Below, piece after piece: positions 42,769 through 51,054 of a DNA stretch of 64,000 nucleotides. The DNA lies in NCBI RefSeq assembly GCF_024519455.1, contig NZ_JALJRY010000029.1, positions 1 to 64,000 of the forward strand, in the 5' to 3' direction. The notes under the pieces were generated by a model that was given only the letters and a program-made list of their open reading frames with translations, searched no databases and was not told the origin of the DNA. The DNA comes from Streptomyces sp. STR69. Its GTDB lineage: Bacteria > Actinomycetota > Actinomycetes > Streptomycetales > Streptomycetaceae. The first letter of the stretch is position 1. Every line of letters starts with the position of its first letter. The position numbers were made by a program, and so were the translations under genes.

Positions 42769-43632
42769 TCAGGGCTGTCCGGACAGGTGCGGGACGACTT
42801 CCTCGCCGACCCACGCGAGCGCGTCCGGCAGCGCCTCCGTGGGCACCGGCAGCCACAGGGACGCGGAGACCAGCCCGGCGTCGGACAGCCGGCCCAGTTC
42901 GTCCCGGACGCTCTCGGCGCTCGCGTCGGCTCCGCCCAGCGGGCGATCCGGTACCTTCACGGCGGGTGTGAAACCGGGTGGCACGAGGAACAGCCCTGCC
43001 GTCAGGGCCAGTTCACCGGAATCGCGTCCCACTCCCTCGCCGAGCGCGTCGAGCCGCGCCCGCACCCCGGTGAGCCCCTCGGCGTCGACCCCGGAGCCGT
43101 GCCAGGCGTCGCCGAAGCGCAGGGCGCGGCGCAGTGCCGCGTCGCTCTGTCCGCCGATCCAGACGCCGGGTCCGCCCTCGGTGCGGGGCAGCACCCCGAG
43201 CCGCGCCGAGCCCTCGCCGCGCCACAACTGCCGTACGACAGCGAGCTGTTCGTCGGTCCGGCGGCCCCGGCCCGCGAACGGGACGCCGACGGCGGCGTAC
43301 TCCTCGGTGTCCCAGCCGGTGCCGACACCGAGCGTGAAACGGCCGCCGGAGAGCCGGTCGAGGGTGGCGGTCTGGTGGGCCAGGATCAGCGGGTTGTAGA
43401 GCGGCAGCACCAGCACGCTGGTGACCAGCCCGATCTGTCGCGTCGCCCCGGCCACGGCCGCCAGCAGGATCAGCGGGTCCGGGGTCACCCCGGTCGCGCC
43501 GGCCACCGCGTGGCCGCTCGCGAAGATGTGGTCGAACCCCAACTCCTCGGCTCTGACGGCGACTTGAAGGACCCCGTCCACCTCCTCGTCCCGGTCGGGC
43601 CACAGACGGTGCGGTGCCACTCCGATACGCAT
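42769..43632 (-). CDS. LLM class F420-dependent oxidoreductase
   Basis: This 287-aa luciferase-like monooxygenase-fold protein begins MRIGVAPHRLWPDRDEEVDG. Typical segments are AEELGFDHIFASGH, the GRFTLGVGTGWDTEEYAAVGVP region and WIGGQSDAALRRALRFGDAW. The cofactor is probably F420, as in many actinobacterial members, but FMN is possible. GGGGAG lies about 10 nt before ATG 43632. An upstream in-frame ATG adds 9 residues. Confidence 0.85.
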   Translation of the reverse strand: MRIGVAPHRLWPDRDEEVDGVLQVAVRAEELGFDHIFASGHAVAGATGVTPDPLILLAAVAGATRQIGLVTSVLVLPLYNPLILAHQTATLDRLSGGRFTLGVGTGWDTEEYAAVGVPFAGRGRRTDEQLAVVRQLWRGEGSARLGVLPRTEGGPGVWIGGQSDAALRRALRFGDAWHGSGVDAEGLTGVRARLDALGEGVGRDSGELALTAGLFLVPPGFTPAVKVPDRPLGGADASAESVRDELGRLSDAGLVSASLWLPVPTEALPDALAWVGEEVVPHLSGQP

Positions 43633-43708
43633 CTCGGTCGTACTCCCCTCGTGCGACAAGAACGTCAGTGACGACCCAACCGCACGACGGGCGCCGGAGC
43701 CACCCCGT

Positions 43709-44881
43709 TCACGGCCGCACCTGGATCAGGGCACGGGTACCACCTGTGCGCCAGCGCTGCTCCTCCGCCGCGATCAACGCGGCCTCCGTATCGGCGTCGA
43801 GGCCGGTGATCACGTCCGACTTGAGGGTGCGCAGGGCGGCCACCGGGCCCGGGAAGTGTGCGGTGACGTCCGCGAAGGGAGTGGTCGGGGCCCAGAGGCA
43901 ATCACCCACCAGGCGGCGGTAGTTGAGGTCGCCCTTCACGATCGTCAGGGTGGCCGCGGCGAACTCGGCGCGGAGGTCGGCGGGCATCTCGGCGTACGGC
44001 AGCGGGGCGCAGGAGAAGGCGTGGGCGCGCACGGTGAGCCGGCCGTCCGCCATGGCCGACCAGAGGCGGCGGCCGTACGTCGCCGCCGCGCCCGGGGCAC
44101 GGGTCAGCCGGTGCACGGCGTCGACGACGTCGGTGGTGGTGGCGTCGGAGACGTAGTACGGGTGGGACTTGATGTGCAGGACCGCCCGTTCGATGCGCCC
44201 CCGGTCGAGGAGGTGGGCGATCAGCAACAGGTCGGGGATGAGTTCGCGGCCCGCGTTGTCGGCGACGAGGCACAGGGTGCCGGAGAGGAGCGACCACAAC
44301 CGGTCGCTGTCGTCGGCGACCAGGGCCGGGACGGGGGCCTGCGAGGCCGATTCCGCTCCGGCGGCGGAGAGGCGGAAGCCGAGGTCCGCGCGATTGCCCC
44401 AGAGGGAGCCGTGCAGCAGCGCCTGCCCGCGCTCCGCGGGCGACTTGTCCTCCAGCGCGTCGAGGGCGGCGAGTTCCTCGTCCGTCTCGGGAGCGTCGAG
44501 TTCGGCGCGCTTGAAGGGGCGGAACGGGTCGATGCCCTGCCAGGCGCCGGGGCCGAAGTAGCCTACGGCGCCCAGGAGTTGGCGGTAGAAGTAGCTCTCG
44601 GACCAGAGCCAGGGGATGTCGTACCAGGACTGTCCCGCGTACTCGTCGGTGCCCCAGCCGGCCCACTGGGCGCGGTCGGGGGCGTCGGTGGGGAGGGGCT
44701 GGACCGTGCCCTCGGTGCAGTTCTTCAGCAGGGCGTCGAGGGCGCGGTGCTGTGCGGGGCCGTAGGGAAAGGCGTCGCGTACCTGCTGGATGATCGCGGG
44801 GTGCCGTTCGGCCAGCACGCTGCGGGGGAACGAGCCGGGCTCGTTGCCGAGGATCACGGGCGCGGCGGGGGTGTCGGGCAT
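43709..44881 (-). CDS. Damage-control phosphatase ARMT1 family protein (DUF89)
   Basis: This 390-aa protein has DUF89 motifs: the metal-binding VADNAGRELIPDLLLI near 210-225, KSHPYYVSDAT near 238, and KGDLNYRRLVGD near 320. DUF89 phosphatases use a metal to dephosphorylate off-pathway sugar phosphates and related damaged metabolites. ATG 44881 begins MPDTPAAPVILG. A GTG three codons upstream is also possible. It lies 22 nt after cprB on the same strand and may be cotranscribed. Confidence 0.85.
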   Translation of the reverse strand: MPDTPAAPVILGNEPGSFPRSVLAERHPAIIQQVRDAFPYGPAQHRALDALLKNCTEGTVQPLPTDAPDRAQWAGWGTDEYAGQSWYDIPWLWSESYFYRQLLGAVGYFGPGAWQGIDPFRPFKRAELDAPETDEELAALDALEDKSPAERGQALLHGSLWGNRADLGFRLSAAGAESASQAPVPALVADDSDRLWSLLSGTLCLVADNAGRELIPDLLLIAHLLDRGRIERAVLHIKSHPYYVSDATTTDVVDAVHRLTRAPGAAATYGRRLWSAMADGRLTVRAHAFSCAPLPYAEMPADLRAEFAAATLTIVKGDLNYRRLVGDCLWAPTTPFADVTAHFPGPVAALRTLKSDVITGLDADTEAALIAAEEQRWRTGGTRALIQVRP

Positions 44882-44903
44882 GCGGCTCACCGTACCGGGC
44901 GGG

Positions 44904-45551
44904 TCAGCCGACGCCGATCTCCCGCTCCAGCCGCACGGCGAGGCTGAGATAGCGGGCGCGGCGCGGGACGGGAACCACGCCGCGGATCACCAGGTGCCAC
45001 ATCTCGGCGGTTCTGCGGGGCTGCAGGGCAACCGGTTCCAGGGCACGCCCGATGACGCGGATACCGACGAAGAGGCCGATGAGGGTGCGGGCGACGGCGT
45101 CCACGTCGATGTCGGGGTGCGCGTCGGCCTCCGCGACCGCGCCGGCGAGTTTGCGGGCGGCGATGTCGAGCCACTCCGTGAAGGGGTGCGGCATCGGGGG
45201 CCGTATCTCGATCTCCCCTGCGGCGAGCCGGAGTCCGGCCCGTGGGATGGGGCCCTCGACGGCCAGCCGGGTCATGCCGAAAGTGACACGTATCAGTGTC
45301 TCCAGTGAGGAGTAGCCCCGGCTGTCCATGTCCTTGGTCATCTGACGCGAGGCCTTGACCTGCATCTCCAGGATGGTGCGGGCGAGGTCTTCCTTGGCCG
45401 GGAAGTGGAAGTACAGGGCGCCCTTGGTGACTTGGGCGTGGTCGACGATGTCACTGAGGCTGGTGGACTCATAGCCCTGCCGGTCGAACAGCTCGGCGGC
45501 GGCCGTGATGATCGTTGTGCGGGTCTGTTCGGCCCGTAGCTGCCTCACCAT
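44904..45551 (-). CDS. cprB: Gamma-butyrolactone receptor-like TetR family regulator CprB
   Basis: This 215-aa TetR-family repressor has an N-terminal helix-turn-helix (TSLSDIVDHAQVTKGALYFHF) and the ArpA/CprB-type ligand domain. Trp127 in FTEWLD matches the conserved pocket tryptophan. Length and position near geosmin synthase match S. coelicolor CprB. Family members bind palindromic operators and repress themselves and antibiotic or development genes. The palindrome at 45575-45600, 24 nt upstream of ATG 45551, is a likely autoregulatory operator. The ligand of CprB is uncertain. Confidence 0.92.
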   Translation of the reverse strand: MVRQLRAEQTRTTIITAAAELFDRQGYESTSLSDIVDHAQVTKGALYFHFPAKEDLARTILEMQVKASRQMTKDMDSRGYSSLETLIRVTFGMTRLAVEGPIPRAGLRLAAGEIEIRPPMPHPFTEWLDIAARKLAGAVAEADAHPDIDVDAVARTLIGLFVGIRVIGRALEPVALQPRRTAEMWHLVIRGVVPVPRRARYLSLAVRLEREIGVG

Positions 45552-45574
45552 CGACTGAAACACTCCCGTGAAGG

Positions 45575-45600
45575 AAAAACAACGGCCCATGCCGTTTTTT
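45575..45600. promoter_or_regulatory. Palindromic operator upstream of cprB
   Basis: AACGGC and GCCGTT arms around a 4-nt centre, with flanking A- and T-runs, make a near-perfect 26-bp palindrome with one extra base. The shape matches autoregulatory elements bound by gamma-butyrolactone-receptor proteins. It sits where a repressor would block cprB transcription. Confidence 0.7.
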
Positions 45601-45787
45601 CTTACCCCCTGAACACAGTAGCTCACCGTCCGACGTCTTCGACCTTGCCCCCGAAGACCACCAACACCCCTCACGTTCCCATCACTTGCACCTCTCTGTC
45701 ACCCTCACCCCGACTCTTGACCACTTTCGGTATCTGTGGCACGTGTCAACGACCGTTCTCGGCCATACGGACGACCGGCCGCCCCGG

Positions 45788-45813
45788 GGAGGCGCCCGTG
45801 GGGGCGCACCTCT
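45788..45813 (-). terminator. Terminator hairpin downstream of the S8 protease
   Basis: GCGCCC (45792-45797) and GGGCGC (45802-45807) form the core stem around GTGG, with partly paired GAGG/CCTC flanks. It lies about 45 nt beyond the S8 stop. The rest of the 305-bp gap 45552-45856 holds the cprB promoter region and no gene. Confidence 0.6.
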
Positions 45814-45856
45814 CATTACGGGTCGGCCGGTCGGTTTCTGTGCGTGAGCTGTGGAA

Positions 45857-47668
45857 TCAGAAGGTGAGCTGCCAGCTGTTGAGGGTTCCGGTGTCCTGGG
45901 CGGCGGTGTCCTGGACCCGCAGTTTCCAGGTGCCGTTGGCGGTCTCGCCGGAGGCGTCCACCGTGTAGGTGGCCTTGACGTCGTCGGCGGAGTCCGAGGT
46001 GCTGGCGGACTTCAGACGGTACGTCGAGCCGTCCGGTGCGACCAGGTCGAGGACGAGGTCGCCGCGGTAGGTGTGGGTGATGTCGACGCCGACCTGGAGG
46101 GCCGAAGGCGCGTTGCCCGTACGGCCGTTGACGGTGATCGGGGACTCGACGGCCGCGCCCGCGTCGGGGACGGCCACGGCGGTGCTGCTGGAGAAGGTGG
46201 TCCCCGTCGTCGTACCGCCGCCGCTCACGGCCTGGACGGTCTTGGCCGCGTCCGCGAGTCCTGCGCCGCAGCCGCCCGAGCAACTGCCGGGCAGGGCGCG
46301 GGCGTTGGTCTTGATGGCCGACTCGATCTGGGCCGGGGTGAGCGTGGAGTTCGCCGATTTCATGAGCGCGACCAGGCCCGCGATGTGCGGGGTGGCCATG
46401 CTGGTGCCCTGGTAGTAGGCGTAGGACTCGGAGGACGGCGTCTTGGTGCCGGAGTTCAGTGTGGAGTAGATGCCGTTGGCGGTGCCGGTGCTGGTCTGGC
46501 CGCCGGGGGCCGAAATGTCCACGCCGGAGCCGTAGTTGGAGTAGGAGGCCTTGGCGCCGGTCCGGTTGGTGGCGGCGACCGAGATGACATTGGCGCAGTT
46601 GCCCGGGGAGTGGTTCGCGACGTTGTCGTTGTCGTTGCCGGCGGCCACGACGACCGTGGTGCCGCGGTTCGCGGCTGCGGTGATCGCGCTCTGGGTGGCC
46701 GAGGTGCAGGCGCCGTCGCCGCCCAGGCTCATGTTGATGACCTTGGCGATGTTGCCGTTGGCGGGGACGCCGGAGACGGTGCCGCCGGACGCCCAGGTGA
46801 TGGCGTCGATGATGTCGGAGTCGTAGCCGCCGCACTTGCCGAGGACGCGCAGCGGGGAGATCTTCGCGCCGTAGGCGATGCCCGCGATGCCCTTGCCGTT
46901 GTTGGTGACTGCGGCGATGGTGCCGGCCACATGGGTGCCGTGCCAGGAGGAGTTGCTCGCCCCGATGCCCGTACCGCACTCGTTCGCGGCGTAGTAGTCG
47001 CCGGGGTCGGCCGGGTTGCTGTCGCGGCCGTCGCCGTCGACCGAGACGGCGGTGTCGGTGATGAAGTCGTAGCCCGCGACGATGTTCGCGGCTAGGTCGG
47101 AGTGGGTGACGTAGCCGGTGTCGATGACGGCGACGGTGACCCCGCTGCCGGTCGAAGTCGGCCACGCGGCGGGGACGTTCATGCCGGCCGTGGACTCGAA
47201 GAGGTCCCACTGCTTGCCGTACTCGGTGTCGTTCGGGTCGGCCTGCGGGGTGTTGAGGCGGTCCGGTACGACGTAGGAGACCTGCGGGTCGGCCCTGAAC
47301 TCGGCGATGACGTCGGCGACTTCGGTGGTGCTCCTGGCGTCGCCGAGGCCGACGAGGGCGGCACCGGTGCCGAGGCGGCGCTGGAAGTCGACGTCCTCGC
47401 CGGTCTCCTTGCCCTTGGCGGTGGCGTCCGTTTCGGCGGCCCGGTTCGAACTCGCTTCCGCCGCACCGGACTTGTAGCCGACGATGAGGCGCTGGGCGAG
47501 GGTGCCGGGGGCGGCCTCGGTCTGGCCGGACAGGGCCGGCGCGGTGGTCTGGGCGGTGGGTTCCTGGGCGACGGCGGCCGAGGTGGCCACCGTGGCGAGG
47601 AGGGCCGCGGAGACCGCGGCAACGGATATCAGGGTCCGTCCGGTGGGGAATGCCGTGGGAGTGCGCAA
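45857..47668 (-). CDS. Secreted S8 family subtilisin-like serine protease with P-domain
   Basis: This 603-aa secreted protease has a signal peptide (RTLISVAAVSAALLATVATS), an I9-type prodomain (about residues 55-135) and a subtilisin catalytic domain. The catalytic triad is Asp173 (VIDTG), His233 (HGTHVAG) and Ser413 (GTSMATPH). A C-terminal P/Homo B domain of about 100 aa ends LNSWQLTF. The start is TTG 47668 with AAAGG 8 nt upstream. The open frame continues upstream but is not protein-like and lacks a signal. A nearby SSI gene (31068) could inhibit such proteases, though the link is only inference. Confidence 0.9.
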   Translation of the reverse strand: MRTPTAFPTGRTLISVAAVSAALLATVATSAAVAQEPTAQTTAPALSGQTEAAPGTLAQRLIVGYKSGAAEASSNRAAETDATAKGKETGEDVDFQRRLGTGAALVGLGDARSTTEVADVIAEFRADPQVSYVVPDRLNTPQADPNDTEYGKQWDLFESTAGMNVPAAWPTSTGSGVTVAVIDTGYVTHSDLAANIVAGYDFITDTAVSVDGDGRDSNPADPGDYYAANECGTGIGASNSSWHGTHVAGTIAAVTNNGKGIAGIAYGAKISPLRVLGKCGGYDSDIIDAITWASGGTVSGVPANGNIAKVINMSLGGDGACTSATQSAITAAANRGTTVVVAAGNDNDNVANHSPGNCANVISVAATNRTGAKASYSNYGSGVDISAPGGQTSTGTANGIYSTLNSGTKTPSSESYAYYQGTSMATPHIAGLVALMKSANSTLTPAQIESAIKTNARALPGSCSGGCGAGLADAAKTVQAVSGGGTTTGTTFSSSTAVAVPDAGAAVESPITVNGRTGNAPSALQVGVDITHTYRGDLVLDLVAPDGSTYRLKSASTSDSADDVKATYTVDASGETANGTWKLRVQDTAAQDTGTLNSWQLTF

Positions 47669-48036
47669 GGGCTTGCCTTTCGTGGCCGGACTCCGAGCAG
47701 GGCGGAGCCGCGGTCGATTCGCTTCGTCGTCGAAGCGGCGTGGGGTCGATCCAGCGGGCGCCGGGCGCGGGCGGCTGCCTCGAACAGGGGTTGCCTGTGG
47801 GTCAGCTGTGGCCAAACGATAGGCAAAGAGAAGGTCATACGGATACGGGGGAAACCCTCGATCGGGCCGGAAACCGCCCTCGACATCGGCCGGTTGACCG
47901 ATGTGCCCCGGTTCACGGCGGCGGGGGTGGACTGAACGCGTCGGGCCTGGGGCGGTGGGGGCGGACTGAACGCGTGGGACCCCAGGGCCGTATGACACGG
48001 ACAGACCGTTCTGCCCCGGCCGAGGAGACGTTCCGG
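47669..48036. other. Divergent promoter region of S8 protease and LPMO genes
   Basis: The 368 nt between the two divergent starts contain no gene. A 13-bp direct repeat GGACTGAACGCGT lies at 47929-47941 and 47963-47975, closer to the LPMO. GAGGAG at 48022-48027 is the LPMO ribosome site. Confidence 0.55.
47929..47975 (+). repeat. 13-bp direct repeat upstream of the LPMO gene
   Basis: GGACTGAACGCGT occurs at 47929-47941 and 47963-47975 (34 nt, about three helix turns apart), in similar G-rich surroundings. Either a regulator-binding direct repeat or a short duplication would explain it. Confidence 0.7.
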
Positions 48037-48981
48037 ATGTCCCGGATGACCGCACATCGCACCGCCATGGTGGGCGCCGCCATGGCCCCGCTGCTGCTCA
48101 CCGTCTGGGCGGCGGGTCCGGCGCAGGCGCACGGGGCGCCGACGTATCCGGTCAGCCGGGTGTACGCCTGCTCGCCGGACGGCGGCAGCGCGGCCGGTTC
48201 GGCGGCCTGCAAGGCGGCCGTGGCGGCGAACGGGGGGCCCTTCACCTTCTGGGACAACATCCGGGTCCCGGACATCAACGGGCGGGACCGGCAGCTGATC
48301 CCCGACGGGAAGCTGTGCAGCGGTGGCCTGTCCGACTACAAGGGACTGGACATCACCCGTACCGACTTTCCGTCGACGCGGCTGACTCCGGGGGCGAAGC
48401 TGACGATGACGTACGCGTCGACGATCGCGCACACCGGCACGTTCAAGTTGTATCTGACGAAGGCCGGTTACGACCCGTCGAAGCCGCTCACCTGGTCCGA
48501 GCTGCCGACGCAGCCGTTCGCCGAGGTGAAGGACCCGCCGCTGACGGGTGGCGCGTACCGCATCAAGGCGACGCTGCCGACGGGCCGGACGGGGCGGCAA
48601 CTGATCTACACGATCTGGCAGAACAGCAGCACCGAGGACACGTACTACTCGTGCTCGGACGTGGTGTTCCCCGGGGGCGCCACCCCTTCGTCGAAGTCCA
48701 CGACGGGGACGGCCGGTTCGAAGGACAGGACAGCGAGTCCGTCGGCGTCCGCGACCAAGTCCCCTGCGGCAGCGAGCACTTCGGCCAGTGCCACGGCTTC
48801 TGCCGCGGCGCAGAAGGCGTCCCCCGCCGAGGAGACCACCGCGCCCGGCAGCAGTCCGGTGGCGTCCGACGTCGACGCCTCTTCGGGCGGCCCTTCGGCG
48901 CCCATGCTGGCGGGCGGCGCCGCCGCGGTGCTGGTACTCACCGGGGGCGCCGCCCTGGCCCTGCGACTGCGCCGACGCTGA
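48037..48981 (+). CDS. AA10 lytic polysaccharide monooxygenase with C-terminal membrane anchor
   Basis: This 314-aa secreted protein has a signal peptide ending AQA, so mature His32 (HGAPTYPVSR) becomes the copper-brace N terminus. The AA10 domain (residues 32-205) includes a second histidine in IAHTGTFKLY, and YSCSDVVF at its C-terminal end. A Ser/Ala/Thr-rich linker (about 210-285) precedes a C-terminal membrane span and RLRRR, with no LPxTG motif. This suggests retention at the cell surface rather than free release. AA10 enzymes cleave chitin or cellulose oxidatively. GAGGAG lies 9 nt before ATG 48037. Confidence 0.9.
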   Translation: MSRMTAHRTAMVGAAMAPLLLTVWAAGPAQAHGAPTYPVSRVYACSPDGGSAAGSAACKAAVAANGGPFTFWDNIRVPDINGRDRQLIPDGKLCSGGLSDYKGLDITRTDFPSTRLTPGAKLTMTYASTIAHTGTFKLYLTKAGYDPSKPLTWSELPTQPFAEVKDPPLTGGAYRIKATLPTGRTGRQLIYTIWQNSSTEDTYYSCSDVVFPGGATPSSKSTTGTAGSKDRTASPSASATKSPAAASTSASATASAAAQKASPAEETTAPGSSPVASDVDASSGGPSAPMLAGGAAAVLVLTGGAALALRLRRR

Positions 48982-49010
48982 ACTCGGCGCGAACAGGCCC
49001 TGCTTGCTGC

Positions 49011-49664
49011 TTAGTTGGTGTAGACCGCCACGCCGTTGTCCGTCACCGGGGCGTACTTCGCGGTGAAGTAGCCCGCGCTGAAGCACAGCGACGAGCCGGA
49101 GGTCTTGGTGAAGGCCTGGTTGGTGAAGTTGATGCTGGTGTCGGTGTTGCTCGCCGTGCCGCTCAGGCTGGGGGCCTGGTAGACGCAGGTGATGCTGCCC
49201 AGCAGGGTGGTCAGCTTGACCGTGGTCTGGATGGTGGAGCCGCTGGCCGGGGTGACGGTCAGGGTGCCGTCCGAGGCTGCCGCGGTGGTGTAGGGCAGGT
49301 TGTCGACCGTGATGCTGGAGACGCCGAGGACGCCCAGGACGTTGCTGGTGCAGCTGCTGCTGTCGAAGGTCTGTCCGGAGACGGTCTCGGTGGCGGTGCC
49401 CGGCGCGGTCGGGTTGTCGGTGACGGTCGCGGTGAACTGCGACGAGGTGCACTTGATGCCGCTGGTGCCGGTCGCGCTGGAGTACAGGGTGGCGCTGGTG
49501 CCGGTGGCCAGGGGCGCGGTCAGCACATCGCCGACGGCGACGGCCGTACCGCCGAGGCTGCCGGTGGTGAGCACCGGGGTGTCAGCCGCGGACGCCGGGA
49601 CGGTGAAGGGGAGGGTGAGCGCGGCGACGGAGCCGACGAGGGTGAGGACGGTGCGAGTGCGCAT
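49011..49664 (-). CDS. Small secreted protein of unknown function
   Basis: This 217-aa exported protein has a signal peptide (TVLTLVGSVAALTLPFTVPA) cut near ASAAD. The mature part is Thr/Ser/Ala/Val-rich with beta-strand character and four cysteines (IKCTS, SSCTS, ITCVY, SLCFS) that could form two disulfides. It resembles Streptomyces secreted proteins that lack assigned function, from memory. AGAGG lies about 10 nt before ATG 49664. A possible distant promoter lies at 50048-50077. Confidence 0.72.
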   Translation of the reverse strand: MRTRTVLTLVGSVAALTLPFTVPASAADTPVLTTGSLGGTAVAVGDVLTAPLATGTSATLYSSATGTSGIKCTSSQFTATVTDNPTAPGTATETVSGQTFDSSSCTSNVLGVLGVSSITVDNLPYTTAAASDGTLTVTPASGSTIQTTVKLTTLLGSITCVYQAPSLSGTASNTDTSINFTNQAFTKTSGSSLCFSAGYFTAKYAPVTDNGVAVYTN

Positions 49665-50047
49665 GCGGGTGTACCTCTTCTTCCGAAGTGGAGGGCCGAA
49701 CCAGGGGGTTCTTTGGGGGGTGGGGGAACAGGGGGGTCTTTCGAGGTGAGGTAACTGGGGCTTGGGGCGCGTGAGTTGGCCGTCGCCGGCCCGTGACGCC
49801 TTCTCCGTACGCAACGGGCCGGCGACGGCGGCCGGCCGGGGACCGGCCGGAGGCCCACGGGGGTTGAAGGCTTCCGGCCGGGCCGGGCGGTGGGGCGGAC
49901 GGCACGGACCAGGGGGGAAGCGGCCGTGCCGGGCCGCGGGGGTGCGGACTCTGGGGCAGTGAAGTGCCCCTGTGGAAAGGGAAGTCCGGGAACGCGGCTC
50001 CTGCCACGTGCCGGATCCGGCGCCACGGATCCGGCAAACAAGGGAGA

Positions 50048-50077
50048 GTTGTAGACCTGAGTGTCCGTCAACGTCAA
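50048..50077 (-). promoter_or_regulatory. Candidate promoter for the secreted-protein gene
   Basis: On the minus strand TTGACG (complement of 50072-50077) is followed after 18 nt by TACAAC (complement of 50048-50053). Use of this promoter would give an unusually long leader of about 375 nt. Confidence 0.4.
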
Positions 50078-50192
50078 GACATGCAAGTCAAGTTGGTGCG
50101 CTGTTCGGTGTGCGGTGCCGGACTCCACGAGGTCACCGACAGGGCTTGCCCCACAGGTGGCACATCATCAACACTCTTTTTCCACAACTCCC

Positions 50193-50222
50193 TTGACCCT
50201 CGAATGTAACCCCCGGTAACTT
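50193..50222 (+). promoter_or_regulatory. Candidate promoter for the DUF6230-DUF6114 operon
   Basis: TTGACC (50193-50198) is followed by TAACTT (50217-50222) after 18 nt, a good vegetative-type pair. The leader to ATG 50371 would be about 140 nt. Confidence 0.5.
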
Positions 50223-50370
50223 CCTCGACGGCTACTGCTGCGTAACCTGAAAGCCCTTGCACCCGCCGGGAGTTGTGAGGACGGCTGCGCCGCACTCGCT
50301 GTCCGCGCCAGGACAACGCGCCACATTGCATACCGACTCGCGTTGACTAGAGCAGCACATGGGAGCAGAC

Positions 50371-51054
50371 ATGGCTTCACCCTCGGACGCCAACTCGTCC
50401 GCAGGCAACACCCCCGAGAACCCGGAAACCGGTTCCGCACCTGAGACCGCCGAGGTTCCCGAAAGACGCGGTCAGGTCCGACTGCGCCGCGCCGCCGTGA
50501 TGGCGGTGCCGGCCACCCTGGCCTTCGCGGCCCTCGGGATACTCACCGCCCAGGGCGCCCTGGGGGTGCAGTTCTCCATCTCGGGCATGCCGTTCACGGT
50601 CACCGCCAAGTCGCTCGACGGCACCGGCTTCGAGCAGTTCGGCGGCCTCGACAACATGATCCCGAACAGCCCGAACGCGGGTGACACCGGCGGCCAGGTG
50701 CTGGTCATGACCTCCGCCATCAAGAACGCCACGCTCGACAGCCTCTGCCAGAGCGTCGACCTGGGCGGGATCAACCTGCTGATCAAGGCGGGCAGCGGCT
50801 CGACGAAGGTGACGGCGACCAACCTGACGACCGACTCGACCGAGCTGTCGGGTGACGCGTCCTTCGGCAACATCGAGATCGGCAACGACGCCAGCACGCT
50901 CACCAAGGCGGGCGTCCAGGGTCCCAAGGGCGTCTTCAGCCAGCAGTCCGACACCGTGCACATCGACAACCTGCGGCAGACCAACTACTCCACCACAGCT
51001 GGTGTGTTCAAGCTGCCGGGCCTCAAGCTCAGCTTCAGCGACTCGGGTTGCTGA
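50371..51054 (+). CDS. DUF6230 family membrane-associated protein
   Basis: This 227-aa protein has an acidic/polar N-terminal tail of about 40 residues and then a basic stretch RRGQVRLRRAA. A membrane/signal segment (VMAVPATLAFAALGILTAQGAL) follows, then an exported domain beginning VQFSISGMPFTV. LDGTGFEQFGG, LCQSVDLGGI and FGNIEIGNDASTL are typical of DUF6230. The function is unknown. ATG 50371 has GGGAG close upstream, and ATG 50359 is an alternative. It is translationally coupled to the DUF6114 gene. Confidence 0.8.
   Translation: MASPSDANSSAGNTPENPETGSAPETAEVPERRGQVRLRRAAVMAVPATLAFAALGILTAQGALGVQFSISGMPFTVTAKSLDGTGFEQFGGLDNMIPNSPNAGDTGGQVLVMTSAIKNATLDSLCQSVDLGGINLLIKAGSGSTKVTATNLTTDSTELSGDASFGNIEIGNDASTLTKAGVQGPKGVFSQQSDTVHIDNLRQTNYSTTAGVFKLPGLKLSFSDSGC

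Larger units (their letters stand above)
49665..50370. other. Large divergent intergenic region
   Basis: About 700 bases between the secreted-protein gene and the DUF6230 gene. I see two candidate promoters (50048-50077 on minus, 50193-50222 on plus), GC-rich inverted stretches near 49828-49853 and no trusted gene. Open frames such as 49964-50209 lack codon bias and family resemblance. Confidence 0.55.

Noticed and set aside
40333..45551. A complete secondary-metabolite gene cluster around geosmin synthase
   Set aside because: Geosmin needs a single enzyme, and the neighbours (oxidoreductase, DUF89 phosphatase, regulator) do not form a recognisable pathway.
47669..48055. Upstream extension of the S8 protease reading frame
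   Set aside because: The extension would bury the signal peptide; TTG 47668 has a ribosome site and the expected exported start.
49964..50209. 81-aa open frame in the intergenic region
   Set aside because: No ribosome site, no typical codon bias and no recognisable family; it overlaps a likely promoter.
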